From Chlorobiaceae bacterium (lineage in GTDB: Bacteria; Bacteroidota; Chlorobiia; Chlorobiales; Chlorobiaceae), in the NCBI GenBank assembly GCA_012972835.1, contig JABDHK010000019.1, forward strand, positions 62,001 to 126,000: a stretch of 64,000 nucleotides of DNA. The letters run 5' to 3'. Numbering within the stretch: the first letter of the stretch is position 1; every line of letters begins with the position of its first letter. Under the pieces are notes generated by a model. It made no database searches. It had not been told where the DNA came from and worked only from the letters and a program-made list of their open reading frames with translations. A program made the translations under genes and the position numbers. Shown piece after piece: positions 1-9,015 of this stretch.

Positions 1-622
1 CAGGGAATATATTATAGAGGTAGTGAATGACATTTCTCCGTTCAGCAGAAACCTGAGGTTTTTCAAAAAGGATCTCTCCGGTTCTCCACAGTCTTTCAAG
101 GATGACCTTGATCTCATTGCGGATATCAAGCTGTTCAAGTGGAGTCCACATCTGGTTTTCCCGTTTGACCAGAAGCAGATAAAGCTGCCTGTGCTGTTCA
201 AGCACGGTTTTCCGTTTTGCTTCGGTCGGATGTGCTGTCAGCACGGCATTGATGCTAACCTCAGGAAGCAGGGAGCAGATTGTTGTTTCCGGAATTCCAA
301 GTTCACGGAAATGCAACAGGGCTTTACCCCAGAGGCCGGTGAGAAACGATAATCCGTTTTCAGCTTCTAGCGCACGCCGATTCTGGGCGGCTGAATTTTC
401 TTCAGCCATATTGAGAAGCTGAAAAAAAATTGAAAATGCCTGAAGGGCGCGTTCGGTATTAGGATAGTTTTCAAGAGGCATTCCCGCATTCTGCCATGGG
501 AGGTGCGCTGCAAGTTCATTCTCTCCAAGGTCACGGAGTATCTCCTGAAAACATTGGAGAAGAAAGAGAAAATCGCGTTCAGCTTTTTCAAAATCGATAA
601 TACTGCTGGTTGATGTGATCAT
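1..622 (-). CDS. ppc: Phosphoenolpyruvate carboxylase, N-terminal part (runs off the left edge)
   Basis: Reading leftwards from an ATG at 622, a continuous frame of about 207 codons runs off the window edge. It carries the PEP carboxylase N-terminal motif VLTAHPTEAKRKT, whose His is the catalytic residue of the family, preceded by the usual helical N-terminus. The enzyme carboxylates PEP to oxaloacetate, an anaplerotic or reductive-TCA entry step in the cytoplasm. The catalytic C-terminal barrel lies outside the window. The gene is divergent from pscC, with about 260 bp of non-coding DNA between them, presumably holding both promoters. Confidence 0.9.
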   Translation of the reverse strand, partial: MITSTSSIIDFEKAERDFLFLLQCFQEILRDLGENELAAHLPWQNAGMPLENYPNTERALQAFSIFFQLLNMAEENSAAQNRRALEAENGLSFLTGLWGKALLHFRELGIPETTICSLLPEVSINAVLTAHPTEAKRKTVLEQHRQLYLLLVKRENQMWTPLEQLDIRNEIKVILERLWRTGEILFEKPQVSAERRNVIHYLYNIFP

Positions 623-884
623 TAGGCATAAAAATTCATTGTTTCAGTTGTACTGCCTGAAGTATTCTAAAAAATCAAGTGAGTAACAAATTATGTTTCA
701 TTTCCTTGATCATTCATGACATTGAATGACAGCTAATGACGGGTATGCTCCTCATGTTTCATCAGATAGTGATTTATCAACACAACCTTTTTTTGTGGAT
801 TCTGTTTGTCACCTTTACTATTTATGCTTATCTTACTACATAATTTTTTGGGTTAAGCCACTAACACCTAATTCATTACCTGTC

Positions 885-1526
885 ATGGACAACAAATCAA
901 ATGGTAAGCTTATTGCTGTAGCGATAGGCGGGGCTGTCTTAATGGGGTCATTGTTTTTCGGGTTGTCATTTTTGACCGGGTACAAGGTGCCGGCTGAAAA
1001 CATTTCGGAATACCTGACTCCCTTGCGCTCCTTTGCGGGGTGGTTTTCGTTGATTTTTTGTGCCTCACTCATTATTATGGGTCTTGGCAAAATGTCATCA
1101 AGAATCAGTGATAAGTGGTTCTTGAGTTTTCCTCTCAGTATTATTGCGATTGTTGCCGTCATGTTTGCCTTACTGTGGCTCAGGCCTTCAGGGATTTTAC
1201 TGTCAACCACGGGGCGCACGACAACCCTGGATGGTAAATACATTCGTTCCGTCAAGGAGCTGTCTGCTTTTCTGGAAAAACCTGCAACAGGCATAAAAGC
1301 TCATCCAGTACCTGCCGGTTTTGACTTTGCAGCAGCAAAGACACTTACCGATGGACGCTGTAACAAATGCCATACGCTTGCATCAGTACAGGATGCTTTC
1401 AGAACCAAGTATAAGAAAACAGGGAAAGTCGATGTTGTTGTCACTCGAATGCAGACTAATGCTGGTTCAGGTATAACCCCGGATGAAGCAAAAACAATAG
1501 TCCTGTATCTTGAAAACAAGTTCTGA
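885..1526 (+). CDS. pscC: Reaction-centre cytochrome c-551 (PscC / cytochrome c-z)
   Basis: A 213-residue protein with three predicted membrane spans (about residues 9-31, 47-68 and 78-99), then a periplasmic domain with one c-type haem site, CNKCH, at 159-163. Met189 (RMQ) is a plausible axial ligand. Length, topology and the N-terminus MDNKSNGK match PscC, the cytochrome that re-reduces photo-oxidised P840 in green sulfur bacteria. The frame stays open upstream to 726, but ATG 885 fits the family start and leaves a normal first membrane helix. No strong ribosome-binding site is seen. This gene is the best taxonomic marker in the window. A terminator hairpin follows directly. Confidence 0.9.
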   Translation: MDNKSNGKLIAVAIGGAVLMGSLFFGLSFLTGYKVPAENISEYLTPLRSFAGWFSLIFCASLIIMGLGKMSSRISDKWFLSFPLSIIAIVAVMFALLWLRPSGILLSTTGRTTTLDGKYIRSVKELSAFLEKPATGIKAHPVPAGFDFAAAKTLTDGRCNKCHTLASVQDAFRTKYKKTGKVDVVVTRMQTNAGSGITPDEAKTIVLYLENKF

Positions 1527-1563
1527 TAGCTGCTGATTTCTCTGCTATTCCACTGTTCATAAT

Positions 1564-1600
1564 AAAAAAAGCCTCTGAGAGCTCCTCTGAGGCTTTTTTT
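1564..1600. terminator. Bidirectional rho-independent terminator between pscC and queF
   Basis: A GC-rich stem (GCCTC...GAGGC with internal mismatches, 1571-1593) is preceded by an A run and followed by seven T's. The converging genes pscC (+) and queF (-) end on either side, so it can serve both. Confidence 0.75.
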
Positions 1601-1613
1601 ATCTCCCTATGTT

Positions 1614-1964
1614 TCAAAGGGAAGCACTATAGTGGACAGTGACAGTTTCAGTTATTCCGCCTCTTGCTTTCCATTCGGTTATTACGCTCAGTGATCTTGG
1701 CTGAAGGCAACTGACAAGGTCGTCAAGGATTCTGTTGGTGATATTTTCATAAAAAATACCGGTATTACGAAACTCGAGAAAATAGTATTTCAGTGATTTC
1801 AGCTCTATGCAGCTTTTATCGGGCACATAGCGGATTGTTATGGTGCCAAAATCCGGAAGTCCGGTTATAGGACACACCGAGGTAAATTCTGGGTTGACAA
1901 TCTCGATAGTGTACTCTCTGTCGGGATAGGTGTTGTCGAAGATTTCAAGGATTTCTTTTCTCAT
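1614..1964 (-). CDS. queF: NADPH-dependent 7-cyano-7-deazaguanine reductase QueF (short type)
   Basis: A 116-residue protein of the short, GTP-cyclohydrolase-I-like QueF type, which reduces preQ0 nitrile to preQ1 in queuosine tRNA modification. The active-site Cys is Cys31 in SVCPITGLPDFG, with Asp38 as the likely proton donor, and the family NADPH/substrate motif ELKSLKYYFLEFRN begins at residue 54. It is a single-gene unit convergent with pscC. Other queuosine genes are not in the window. Confidence 0.93.
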   Translation of the reverse strand: MRKEILEIFDNTYPDREYTIEIVNPEFTSVCPITGLPDFGTITIRYVPDKSCIELKSLKYYFLEFRNTGIFYENITNRILDDLVSCLQPRSLSVITEWKARGGITETVTVHYSASL

Positions 1965-2151
1965 CGTTTATCGGGGTTGATTTACTATTGATATCAGGAA
2001 TTTTTCCACAAACAGGGTTCTTTTTGTTGCAAAATAAAAATCCATTGCGATTTATCGGTAAATTCCGTTGGTTTTTTGTTGGTAAAAGCTGAACCTGCAG
2101 GGAATTCTGCCAGGCTTTTATCTTGTACTCTCTGGAAGTAAACTGTTTGTA

Positions 2152-2865
2152 ATGATAGATCTATCAAGCGAAGGGGAAGGATTGGAATTAGAGCTGCTTT
2201 ATAAGGCTTTGGAGGATGAGTATGATCTTACTGAGATGCACTATAGCTTCGGAGGGTACTCATTCACTTTTCTAAGTGTTCTGGACAGTTACGCTCTTCT
2301 GGACAGAATCTCTCCCGAAGAGTTTCTCAAAGATGAGCAGATGCCCTACTGGGCGGAAATATGGCCATCAGCAATAACACTTTCGTCATTTATTGCTGAT
2401 GAACTTCAACTCAAGGGTCTGCGTGTGATTGAGATCGGTTCCGGTGTCGGTATGGCTTCGACTGTTGCCGCATGGAAAGGTGCCAGTGTTCTTGCTACAG
2501 ACTACTCCCTTGAGGCGCTTCGTTTTGTGCGCTATAATGCTTTGAAAAACAGGGTGACTTTTGAAAACGAACGGCTTGACTGGCGACTGGTGAAGTGCAG
2601 TGAGCAGTTTGATCTTTTGTTTGCTGCAGATGTGCTTTATGAAAGAGTGAACCTGCTTCCTATTGTCACAGCGATTGATAAACTTCTTAAGCCTACTGGC
2701 TCTGCATTTATTGCTGATCCTCGAAGAAGGCTCGCGGAACAGTTTCTTGAGCTTGCCGCAGAAAATAATTTTTCGATAACTCCTTTTCCGAGAAAGTATA
2801 GTGGTGGAGGAAAGGAGGTTTCAGTGAATATCTATAAAATGACAAGGCAAAAGAGCAATCCATGA
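2152..2865 (+). CDS. SAM-dependent methyltransferase, family-16 type
   Basis: A 237-residue class-I methyltransferase. The SAM-binding motif VIEIGSGVGMAS lies at about 92-103, the acidic end of strand 2 is ATDY, and motif IV-like FAADVLYE is near 158. The phrase YWAEIWPSA just before the core (66-74) is typical of the 'methyltransferase 16' group, many of which methylate protein lysines. The substrate cannot be deduced. It starts a three-gene run, overlapping the next gene by 4 bp (ATGA), so it is probably co-translated with the unknown gene and the recombinase behind it. Confidence 0.75.
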   Translation: MIDLSSEGEGLELELLYKALEDEYDLTEMHYSFGGYSFTFLSVLDSYALLDRISPEEFLKDEQMPYWAEIWPSAITLSSFIADELQLKGLRVIEIGSGVGMASTVAAWKGASVLATDYSLEALRFVRYNALKNRVTFENERLDWRLVKCSEQFDLLFAADVLYERVNLLPIVTAIDKLLKPTGSAFIADPRRRLAEQFLELAAENNFSITPFPRKYSGGGKEVSVNIYKMTRQKSNP

Positions 2866-3722
2866 AGAGCAAGGAAGAGCAGCTTTCTGTCTGCTGGCAT
2901 TTTAATGCTGGTCATGGTGCGCTTATTTGGCAGCTCATGTTTACAGAAACAGGCGATCTTATCGGCCAGAAGCGCTTTGCAGCGAGCCGAAGGAGCCTCT
3001 TTTTCTGTATTGATATAGTAACTGGCAGGGTTATTCGTGATGATTATCTGTTGATGGATCATCTTCATCCTGTTCCTGCCGGTGAAGGGTGGCTTGTCGG
3101 GCTTGAAACCACACTTGGTAATTTGGTCTATTGCTATGCCTATAACTCCCAAAGTCCAGAGCATAAGGGGATATGGGCGATTGATTTCAGGTTGGATAAA
3201 GTGGTGTGGTCTCGTCATGACATTGTCTTTGCTGCAAATCTTGATCATGAGTTTCTTGTTTATCAGCTTTCGGTTTTTGGCGGTTTTCCTGAGAGGCATT
3301 TTCTCCTCATCAATCCGTTTACCGGCGAGAACACTCAAACCCTCGGACTTGAGAGTGCTTCGGTTAATGCAATAAGGCAGGAGGTCGTGCCGGAGGAAGA
3401 GCGGCAGCAGGTTATTCTTCCCTGTTTTGTGACGGACGAGATGGCAGAGGAGCGCATGACCCTGCAGAGAGCAAGTATCTCCAAAACAGCCCGATGCGAA
3501 TGCATAATTCGGGGCCCGTTGACTATTGTGGCTTTGCATGAACAGGGTAAGTCTGATCTGTGGCACTCATATCTTAACGTTTGGAGAATGAACTCTCTGG
3601 TCTATGAAGATTCAATGGCAGAGGGTATCGAAAAGCCCTCCCTGAACAATTTTCTAATCAGGTGCGATAATTTGTATTACCTTAAAAATAAAGAGGAACT
3701 GGTCTGTGTTGCACTATCATGA
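2862..3722 (+). CDS. Conserved hypothetical protein, possibly DUF4905-like
   Basis: A 286-residue soluble protein without signal peptide or membrane helix. It has a succession of short beta-like stretches with Trp and Asp/Gly turns ([13 protein letters not shown] near residue 13, [15 protein letters not shown] near 103), which suggests a beta-propeller-like or all-beta fold. The function is not recognised. I associate it tentatively with the DUF4905 family of Bacteroidetes/Chlorobi. It overlaps both neighbours by 4 bp (start inside the methyltransferase stop, stop inside the recombinase start), so the three form one translational unit. Confidence 0.6.
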   Translation: MKSKEEQLSVCWHFNAGHGALIWQLMFTETGDLIGQKRFAASRRSLFFCIDIVTGRVIRDDYLLMDHLHPVPAGEGWLVGLETTLGNLVYCYAYNSQSPEHKGIWAIDFRLDKVVWSRHDIVFAANLDHEFLVYQLSVFGGFPERHFLLINPFTGENTQTLGLESASVNAIRQEVVPEEERQQVILPCFVTDEMAEERMTLQRASISKTARCECIIRGPLTIVALHEQGKSDLWHSYLNVWRMNSLVYEDSMAEGIEKPSLNNFLIRCDNLYYLKNKEELVCVALS

Positions 3723-4729
3723 AGGATTTAAAGTCATTCGGGTCATCCGAACTATTATTGGAAGCCACTCTTCATGTCGATGACTTTCTCGGCAAACTCA
3801 GAAGCCGTAAAAATCTTTCGCCGAATACTGTTATTGCCTACAGAACTGATCTTGAGCAGTTTTTTTCTTTTCTTGTACAACATTTCGAGCTTGTCAATTT
3901 ACGTGGTTTTGATCCAGAGAGGGTAACCTCCGTCGATATACGGCTTTTTATTGGTTCATTGATAGAGCGTGGAGTTCAGCCGCGATCAATTGCAAGAAAG
4001 CTTGCCGGAGTCAAAAGCTTTTACCGATTTCTGCAGGAAGCCGGCCATATAAAAAGCTCGGTATTATCCTATATTACTACACCAAGGTATCCGAGGCGAG
4101 TTCCTGGTTTTTTAACTGAACAGCAGACTGAAAAGCTTTTTAATGAGGTACTTCCGGCTTGTGTGAACGATTTTCATACCACGGGAAACCAGCTTCTCCA
4201 TGAATCATTTGTGTCTGAACGGGACAGGAGCATCCTTGAGCTGCTTTATGGCAGCGGTCTTCGTATTTCAGAGCTTATTGGACTGAAGATGGAATATCTT
4301 GATCTTGACAGTGGATATGTCAAGCTGACAGGCAAAGGGAGTAAGCAGAGAATTGTTCCTGTCGGTCAGCTGACTGTAAAAGCACTTAAAAAATATTTTG
4401 AAGTACGGAGAAACTTCTTTAGAATAAGTAGGGAGGGGGAGGTTGAGGACATACACTATGTTTTTGTAACCGAAAAGGGCAAAAAGCTTTATCCCATGCT
4501 TCTCCAAAGATTGACCAAAAAATACCTCGTGTCGGTCACCGAACAAAAACAGAAAAATCCACATATTCTGCGTCACAGTTTTGCTACCCACCTGCTGAAT
4601 GGTGGAGCAGATCTTAAGAGTGTCAGTGAAATGCTTGGACACAGTAATCTTTCAACCACTGAAATATATACTCATGTTACTTTTGAGCGCTTAAAAGAGG
4701 TTTACCGGAAAGCGCATCCAAACGCCTGA
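3719..4729 (+). CDS. Tyrosine recombinase, XerC/XerD type
   Basis: A 336-residue tyrosine recombinase with an N-terminal SAM-like core-binding domain (about 17-110) and a complete catalytic set: Arg182 (GSGLRISEL), Lys206 (TGKG), His282-x-x-Arg285 (HILRH), His308 (LGHSN) and nucleophile Tyr317 (IYTHV). This matches the chromosome dimer-resolution recombinases XerC/XerD rather than a phage integrase: no extra N-terminal domain, no nearby att-like repeats, and housekeeping neighbours. C versus D cannot be decided here. It is translationally coupled to the upstream gene through an ATGA overlap. Confidence 0.85.
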   Translation: MKDLKSFGSSELLLEATLHVDDFLGKLRSRKNLSPNTVIAYRTDLEQFFSFLVQHFELVNLRGFDPERVTSVDIRLFIGSLIERGVQPRSIARKLAGVKSFYRFLQEAGHIKSSVLSYITTPRYPRRVPGFLTEQQTEKLFNEVLPACVNDFHTTGNQLLHESFVSERDRSILELLYGSGLRISELIGLKMEYLDLDSGYVKLTGKGSKQRIVPVGQLTVKALKKYFEVRRNFFRISREGEVEDIHYVFVTEKGKKLYPMLLQRLTKKYLVSVTEQKQKNPHILRHSFATHLLNGGADLKSVSEMLGHSNLSTTEIYTHVTFERLKEVYRKAHPNA

Positions 4730-4809
4730 GTTCTGTTGTTGGCTCCGGATAAACTGTTTGCCGGGGTCTTGTTCCTTCATTACGTTCACCTTATTTAACG
4801 GAGGTTATT

Positions 4810-5130
4810 ATGACAAAAGTTGTTGCTAATGATGCTGTAAATGTTAAGGTTACCTTACGCCATTCCAGTAATCATACCGACATAGAAGAGTATGCCCGGA
4901 ACGCAGTACGCACTCTTATACGAGTATATCCTGGTATTATAAGCTGCCATGTTATTCTTGATCATCAGAAAAATGACTTTGAAAAAAATAAGCTTGCAGA
5001 GATAACGGTGCATGTGCCACAGAATGTTCTTGTCGCAAAGGAAGCGGGAGCGGTCTATGAACAGACCATCGATAGCTGCATAGAGGCATTGAGTCGCCAG
5101 TTGCTGAAGTACAAGGAAAAAATGCAATAA
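4810..5130 (+). CDS. hpf: Ribosome hibernation promoting factor (HPF/RaiA family, short form)
   Basis: A 106-residue protein with the HPF/YfiA fold: an N-terminal strand with ALRH-like charged residues, a central helix (EEYARNAVRTLIRVYPGI) and a second long helix. It should bind the 30S subunit decoding region and store inactive ribosomes. It lacks the C-terminal extension of long HPF. A good Shine-Dalgarno (ACGGAGG) precedes ATG 4810. It sits immediately upstream of hprK, an order also found with hpf/hprK in other bacteria. Confidence 0.85.
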   Translation: MTKVVANDAVNVKVTLRHSSNHTDIEEYARNAVRTLIRVYPGIISCHVILDHQKNDFEKNKLAEITVHVPQNVLVAKEAGAVYEQTIDSCIEALSRQLLKYKEKMQ

Positions 5131-5217
5131 CATCAGTTCCATGAAATTTTTGCAGGGCGTAAGGAGAACGTCCTGCAGATGTTACAGCAGTCTATTAACA
5201 CTTCGATAGCCTACACT

Positions 5218-6213
5218 ATGAACCTTGATCAAAAAGGATTAAAAAAGCGATCAATAACGGTCGCCTATTTTTTTAATACCATAGGCAAGATGCACGATAT
5301 CAAGTTGCGGCGTCTGAACAGTGTTGACGAACAGCAACGGCGGATTTTTGAGCGTGATCTTCATCGTCCAGGACTTGCGCTTGCCGGCTTTACCAATCTT
5401 TTTACCTACAAACGGGTACAGATTCTCGGAAATACGGAAACAAGGTTTTTAAATCATTTGCCGGAAGATGAAAGAAACAGGGTATTTGAAAATCTTGTGC
5501 GATTTAAAATTCCTTGCATTATTTTGACCAGCAATAACAAAATGCCGCAAGCTTTGCTCGATATGGCAACAAAAGCGGGTATTCCGGTTTTTATCACTCG
5601 TCTCTCTTCCACGAAAACCATCTATTTTGTCACCGGCTTTCTTGATGATCAGTTTTCGTTTTACCAGCAGTTTCACGGTTCAATGGTCGATGTTTACGGT
5701 GTCGGCGTGCTGCTTATCGGAAAAAGTGGTCTCGGAAAATCTGAAATTGCACTCGATCTTGTTGAACGAGGACATGGTCTTGTGGCCGATGATGTCGTTG
5801 TTATTCATCGGAAAGGTGAATCGATGATGCTTAATGCCAAAAGGAACCATATTGTTGACCATTTTATGGAAATCCGCGGTCTTGGTGTTGTTGATGTTCG
5901 GGCGACCTTTGGAATCCGGGCAATTCGTGATGTCAAGGAGGTACAGGTTGTAGTGGAGCTACTTGAATGGGATAAAGAGATGGTCTATGAGCGGCTCGGA
6001 TTGGATACCAAATTTACAAAAATTCTTGGCGTAGACGTTCCTCTGGTGCAATTACCTATATTTCCCGGAAAAAACATTACCGTTATCATTGAGGTAGTGG
6101 CACTTAATTTTCTTTTGAAGAGATATTCAAATTATGTGGCAGCCGAGGCGCTGACCGACAGGATTAAAAACGTGATCAACAGTGAAAAAAAAGAGGATGA
6201 TATTCATGAGTGA
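5218..6213 (+). CDS. hprK: HPr kinase/phosphorylase
   Basis: A 331-residue HprK. The N-terminal Mur-ligase-like domain is followed by a P-loop kinase domain with Walker A GKSGLGKS (168-175), His154 in FHGS just upstream, and the signature MEIRGLGVVDV (217-227). The family enzyme phosphorylates and dephosphorylates Ser46 of HPr. ATG 5218 is chosen because family members begin MNL-x-QKGLKKRSITVAYFFN; an in-frame ATG at 5179 with AGGAG 12 bases upstream is the alternative. The 3' end overlaps the transporter lipoprotein gene by 8 bp. No phosphotransferase-system genes are seen in the window, so a regulatory role other than sugar uptake is possible. Confidence 0.9.
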   Translation: MNLDQKGLKKRSITVAYFFNTIGKMHDIKLRRLNSVDEQQRRIFERDLHRPGLALAGFTNLFTYKRVQILGNTETRFLNHLPEDERNRVFENLVRFKIPCIILTSNNKMPQALLDMATKAGIPVFITRLSSTKTIYFVTGFLDDQFSFYQQFHGSMVDVYGVGVLLIGKSGLGKSEIALDLVERGHGLVADDVVVIHRKGESMMLNAKRNHIVDHFMEIRGLGVVDVRATFGIRAIRDVKEVQVVVELLEWDKEMVYERLGLDTKFTKILGVDVPLVQLPIFPGKNITVIIEVVALNFLLKRYSNYVAAEALTDRIKNVINSEKKEDDIHE

Positions 6214-8008
6214 AAAAGGTGCCGGCATGGTCTCAGCAGTCTGCAGGTTTGCGGGTTACCTGTTGCTTGTCCTGGTTGTGGTTGCCGTCTCTTCATGCAG
6301 CAATCATAACGGGAGTCATGGAAAAAGCGGCCACGCAAGCGCAGCGATGGACTCTACTCTTGTTATCACCATGCTCGGTGATGCTGATTATCTGAATCCC
6401 GTCATCGGGGCTACGGTTACCTCAAGCAACATTTTCAGTCTTATCTATCCTGCTCTGCTTCAAAGTGAGTTTGATACTACGACTGGACTGATGAACTACA
6501 TGGCCCTTGAAAAAAAACTGCGGGATGTTACACCGGGTCAGGGTAAAAAAACACCGAAAGCAGCTATAGCTAAAAGCTGGCAACTGTCGGAAGACCATAA
6601 ATCGATTACCTATATTCTTCGCCATGATGCGTTCTGGGATGACGGGAAACCCATCATATCCGGGGATTTCAAGTTTTCCTATCAATTGTATGGTAATCCG
6701 GTGATTGCAAGTGCACGGCAGCAGTACCTTGCAGAGCTGGTTGGAGCCGACAAGGGCCAGGTTGATTTTGATAAAGCCATCGAGACACCAAATGATACAA
6801 CGCTTATTTTCAGATTTTATAAACCAGTGCCAGAACATCTTGCCCTTTTTCATACATCACTGACACCTCTTCCTGCTCACCGCTGGAAAGATGTCAAGCC
6901 TGATGAGTTTCGTCACTCTCCGCTCAATCTTAATCCGCTTGGTGCTGGCCCGTACAAGCTGAAAAACTGGATGCAGCAGCAGGAGATAGTTCTTGCATCC
7001 AACCGGAGGTCGAATCTTCCAAAACCGGGAAATATTCCTTCAATCTCATTCAAGGTGGTGCCTGATTATACGGTGAGGCTGACCCAGCTTCAGACTGGTG
7101 CTGCGGATGTTGTGGAAAATATAAAGCCGGAAGATTTCACTGCTTTATTGAAGGCTAATCGTCAGATTCAAATCAAAACAGTCGGTCTGAGGGTTTATGA
7201 TTATGTCGGCTGGTCAAATATTGATCATGAAGAGTACCGGAAAAGCGGCACTTTCAAACCGCATCCCTTGTTTGGTTCGGCGTCCGTCCGTCTTGCCCTT
7301 ACTAATGCGATTGACCGCCAGGCGATCATCGACGGTTATCTCAAGCAGTATGGCGTGGTCTGCAACAATGATATTTCTCCCTCTCTGAAATGGGCCTATA
7401 ATAGCAGGATTACTCCTCATGCCTTTGACCCTGCAAAAGCCTCGGCTATGCTCAAAGCTGAGGGCTGGATTCCAGGAGCTGACGGTATTCTGCAGAAAAA
7501 CGGCAGGAAGTTCAGTTTTGTACTCTATACCAATGCAGGTAATGCGAGAAGAAACTATGCAAGTGTTATTATTCAGCAAAATCTTCGATCAATAGGTATT
7601 GACTGCAAGCTGGATGTTCAGGAATCCAATGTCTTTTTTGAGAACCTTCAGGCGGGAAAACTTGATGCGTGGATGGCTGGCTGGTCGATCGGCCTGGAAA
7701 TCGATCCTCTTGATGTATGGGGTTCAAATCTTAAAAAGAGCCGTTTTAATTTCACGGGCTACCGCAATTCAAGGCTTGATGAGCTTTGCGAGCTTGCCAA
7801 GCAGAAAATGGATCCCAAGGGGGCAAGGCCCTACTGGCTTGAGTATCAGGAGATTCTTCATCGTGATCAGCCTGTTACCTTTCTCTACTGGATCAAGGAA
7901 ACCCAAGGGTTCAGCAAGAGGATTGAAGGTGAGGAACTCAATATTTCCGGTTCATTCTACAATATTGATGACTGGAGACTTCGTCCTTCAACAACAGTTG
8001 CACCATAG
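6206..8008 (+). CDS. Oligopeptide/nickel-type ABC transporter substrate-binding lipoprotein
   Basis: A 600-residue family-5 solute-binding protein. The signal peptide ends in a lipobox (VAVSSC, lipidated Cys31), so it should be anchored to the outer face of the inner membrane or the periplasmic side of the outer membrane. Family motifs include the domain-opening ADYLNPVI and, near 280-300, the TAADVVEN-type stretch expected of peptide-binding proteins. ATG 6206, inside the hprK end, gives a proper signal peptide; ATG 6182 would put extra charged residues in front. It is followed 6 bp later by a matching permease. Confidence 0.85.
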   Translation: MSEKGAGMVSAVCRFAGYLLLVLVVVAVSSCSNHNGSHGKSGHASAAMDSTLVITMLGDADYLNPVIGATVTSSNIFSLIYPALLQSEFDTTTGLMNYMALEKKLRDVTPGQGKKTPKAAIAKSWQLSEDHKSITYILRHDAFWDDGKPIISGDFKFSYQLYGNPVIASARQQYLAELVGADKGQVDFDKAIETPNDTTLIFRFYKPVPEHLALFHTSLTPLPAHRWKDVKPDEFRHSPLNLNPLGAGPYKLKNWMQQQEIVLASNRRSNLPKPGNIPSISFKVVPDYTVRLTQLQTGAADVVENIKPEDFTALLKANRQIQIKTVGLRVYDYVGWSNIDHEEYRKSGTFKPHPLFGSASVRLALTNAIDRQAIIDGYLKQYGVVCNNDISPSLKWAYNSRITPHAFDPAKASAMLKAEGWIPGADGILQKNGRKFSFVLYTNAGNARRNYASVIIQQNLRSIGIDCKLDVQESNVFFENLQAGKLDAWMAGWSIGLEIDPLDVWGSNLKKSRFNFTGYRNSRLDELCELAKQKMDPKGARPYWLEYQEILHRDQPVTFLYWIKETQGFSKRIEGEELNISGSFYNIDDWRLRPSTTVAP

Positions 8009-8014
8009 CGTTTC

Positions 8015-8980
8015 ATGCTGATCTATATTTTTAAGAGGCTTCTCATTGCCATACCGTTGATTTTCGGGGTGTTGACCCTGACCTTTTTTATTATCAGGCT
8101 TGCGCCCGGTGATCCAGCTGCTTTTTTTATCCAGCCGGGTATCAGTCCGAATGTTGCCGAACAGATCAGGGCGCAGTATGGCCTTAACGATCCCTTGCCT
8201 GTACAGTATTTCAAATGGCTTGCCAATGTTCTCCAGGGTGATTTCGGGCGCAGTTTCAGCCGTGCCCAGCAGCCGGTCTTCGATGTCATCGCTGAAGCAC
8301 TGCCGATAACAGTGACCATAGCTGGACTTACTCTTGTAGCAAATTTTACCTTTGGCATTCTTATCGGTATTGTTTCTGCGATTCGCCAGAACAGCTTTCT
8401 CGACAGGTTTCTCACCGTGACGGCACTCTTTTTTTATTCAATGCCGGAGTTCTGGTTTGCCCTGATGATGATTATTCTTTTTGCCCTGAAGTTTCCGATC
8501 TTTCCTGTTTCAGGTCTCAATGAGATAGGTGCTGAAAGTTATGGGGTGTTTGGATTTATCGTAGATCGCTTCTGGCATCTGGTACTTCCGGTGACCGTTC
8601 TCAGCATTAACGGAGCAGCCGGTATAGCCCGTTATGTAAGGGGAAGCATGCTTGAGGTGATTCGGCAGGACTATATCCGTACGGCGCGGGCAAAGGGATT
8701 ACCGGAAAATGTAGTTATTTTCAAACATGCACTGCGCAACGCGCTTCTTCCGGTCATTACTCTCATGGGAAGTTCGTTGCCTTTTATTTTCAGCGGTGCT
8801 TTGTTTATTGAGGTGATATTTGCTTTTCCGGGTATGGGAAGGGTGACGGTAGAAGCCATTTTTGCAAGGGATTATCCGCTGATTATTGCCAATACCTTTA
8901 TTTCCGGCTCTCTTATAGTGCTTGGCAATCTTTTTGCCGATGTACTCTATGCTGTGGCGGATCCGCGTATCAAGCTCTAA
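8015..8980 (+). CDS. ABC transporter permease, DppB/OppB family
   Basis: A 321-residue inner-membrane permease with six predicted spans. The N-terminal RLAPGDPAAFF and the EAA loop (YIRTARAKGLPENVVIFKHALRNALLPV, quoted only as its type, near 215-240) mark it as the DppB/OppB subunit that pairs with the preceding lipoprotein. The partner permease (DppC type) and the ATPase subunits are absent here: the next gene is ruvB. The importer must be completed by genes elsewhere. Confidence 0.85.
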   Translation: MLIYIFKRLLIAIPLIFGVLTLTFFIIRLAPGDPAAFFIQPGISPNVAEQIRAQYGLNDPLPVQYFKWLANVLQGDFGRSFSRAQQPVFDVIAEALPITVTIAGLTLVANFTFGILIGIVSAIRQNSFLDRFLTVTALFFYSMPEFWFALMMIILFALKFPIFPVSGLNEIGAESYGVFGFIVDRFWHLVLPVTVLSINGAAGIARYVRGSMLEVIRQDYIRTARAKGLPENVVIFKHALRNALLPVITLMGSSLPFIFSGALFIEVIFAFPGMGRVTVEAIFARDYPLIIANTFISGSLIVLGNLFADVLYAVADPRIKL

Positions 8981-9015
8981 AAAAATAATGACGATCAACC
9001 TGTAAAGTTTTCTGT

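Noticed and set aside
2832-3566. 244-codon - strand frame over the unknown gene after the methyltransferase
   Set aside because: The + strand gene is translationally coupled on both sides (ATGA overlaps), whereas the antisense product shows no recognisable motif.
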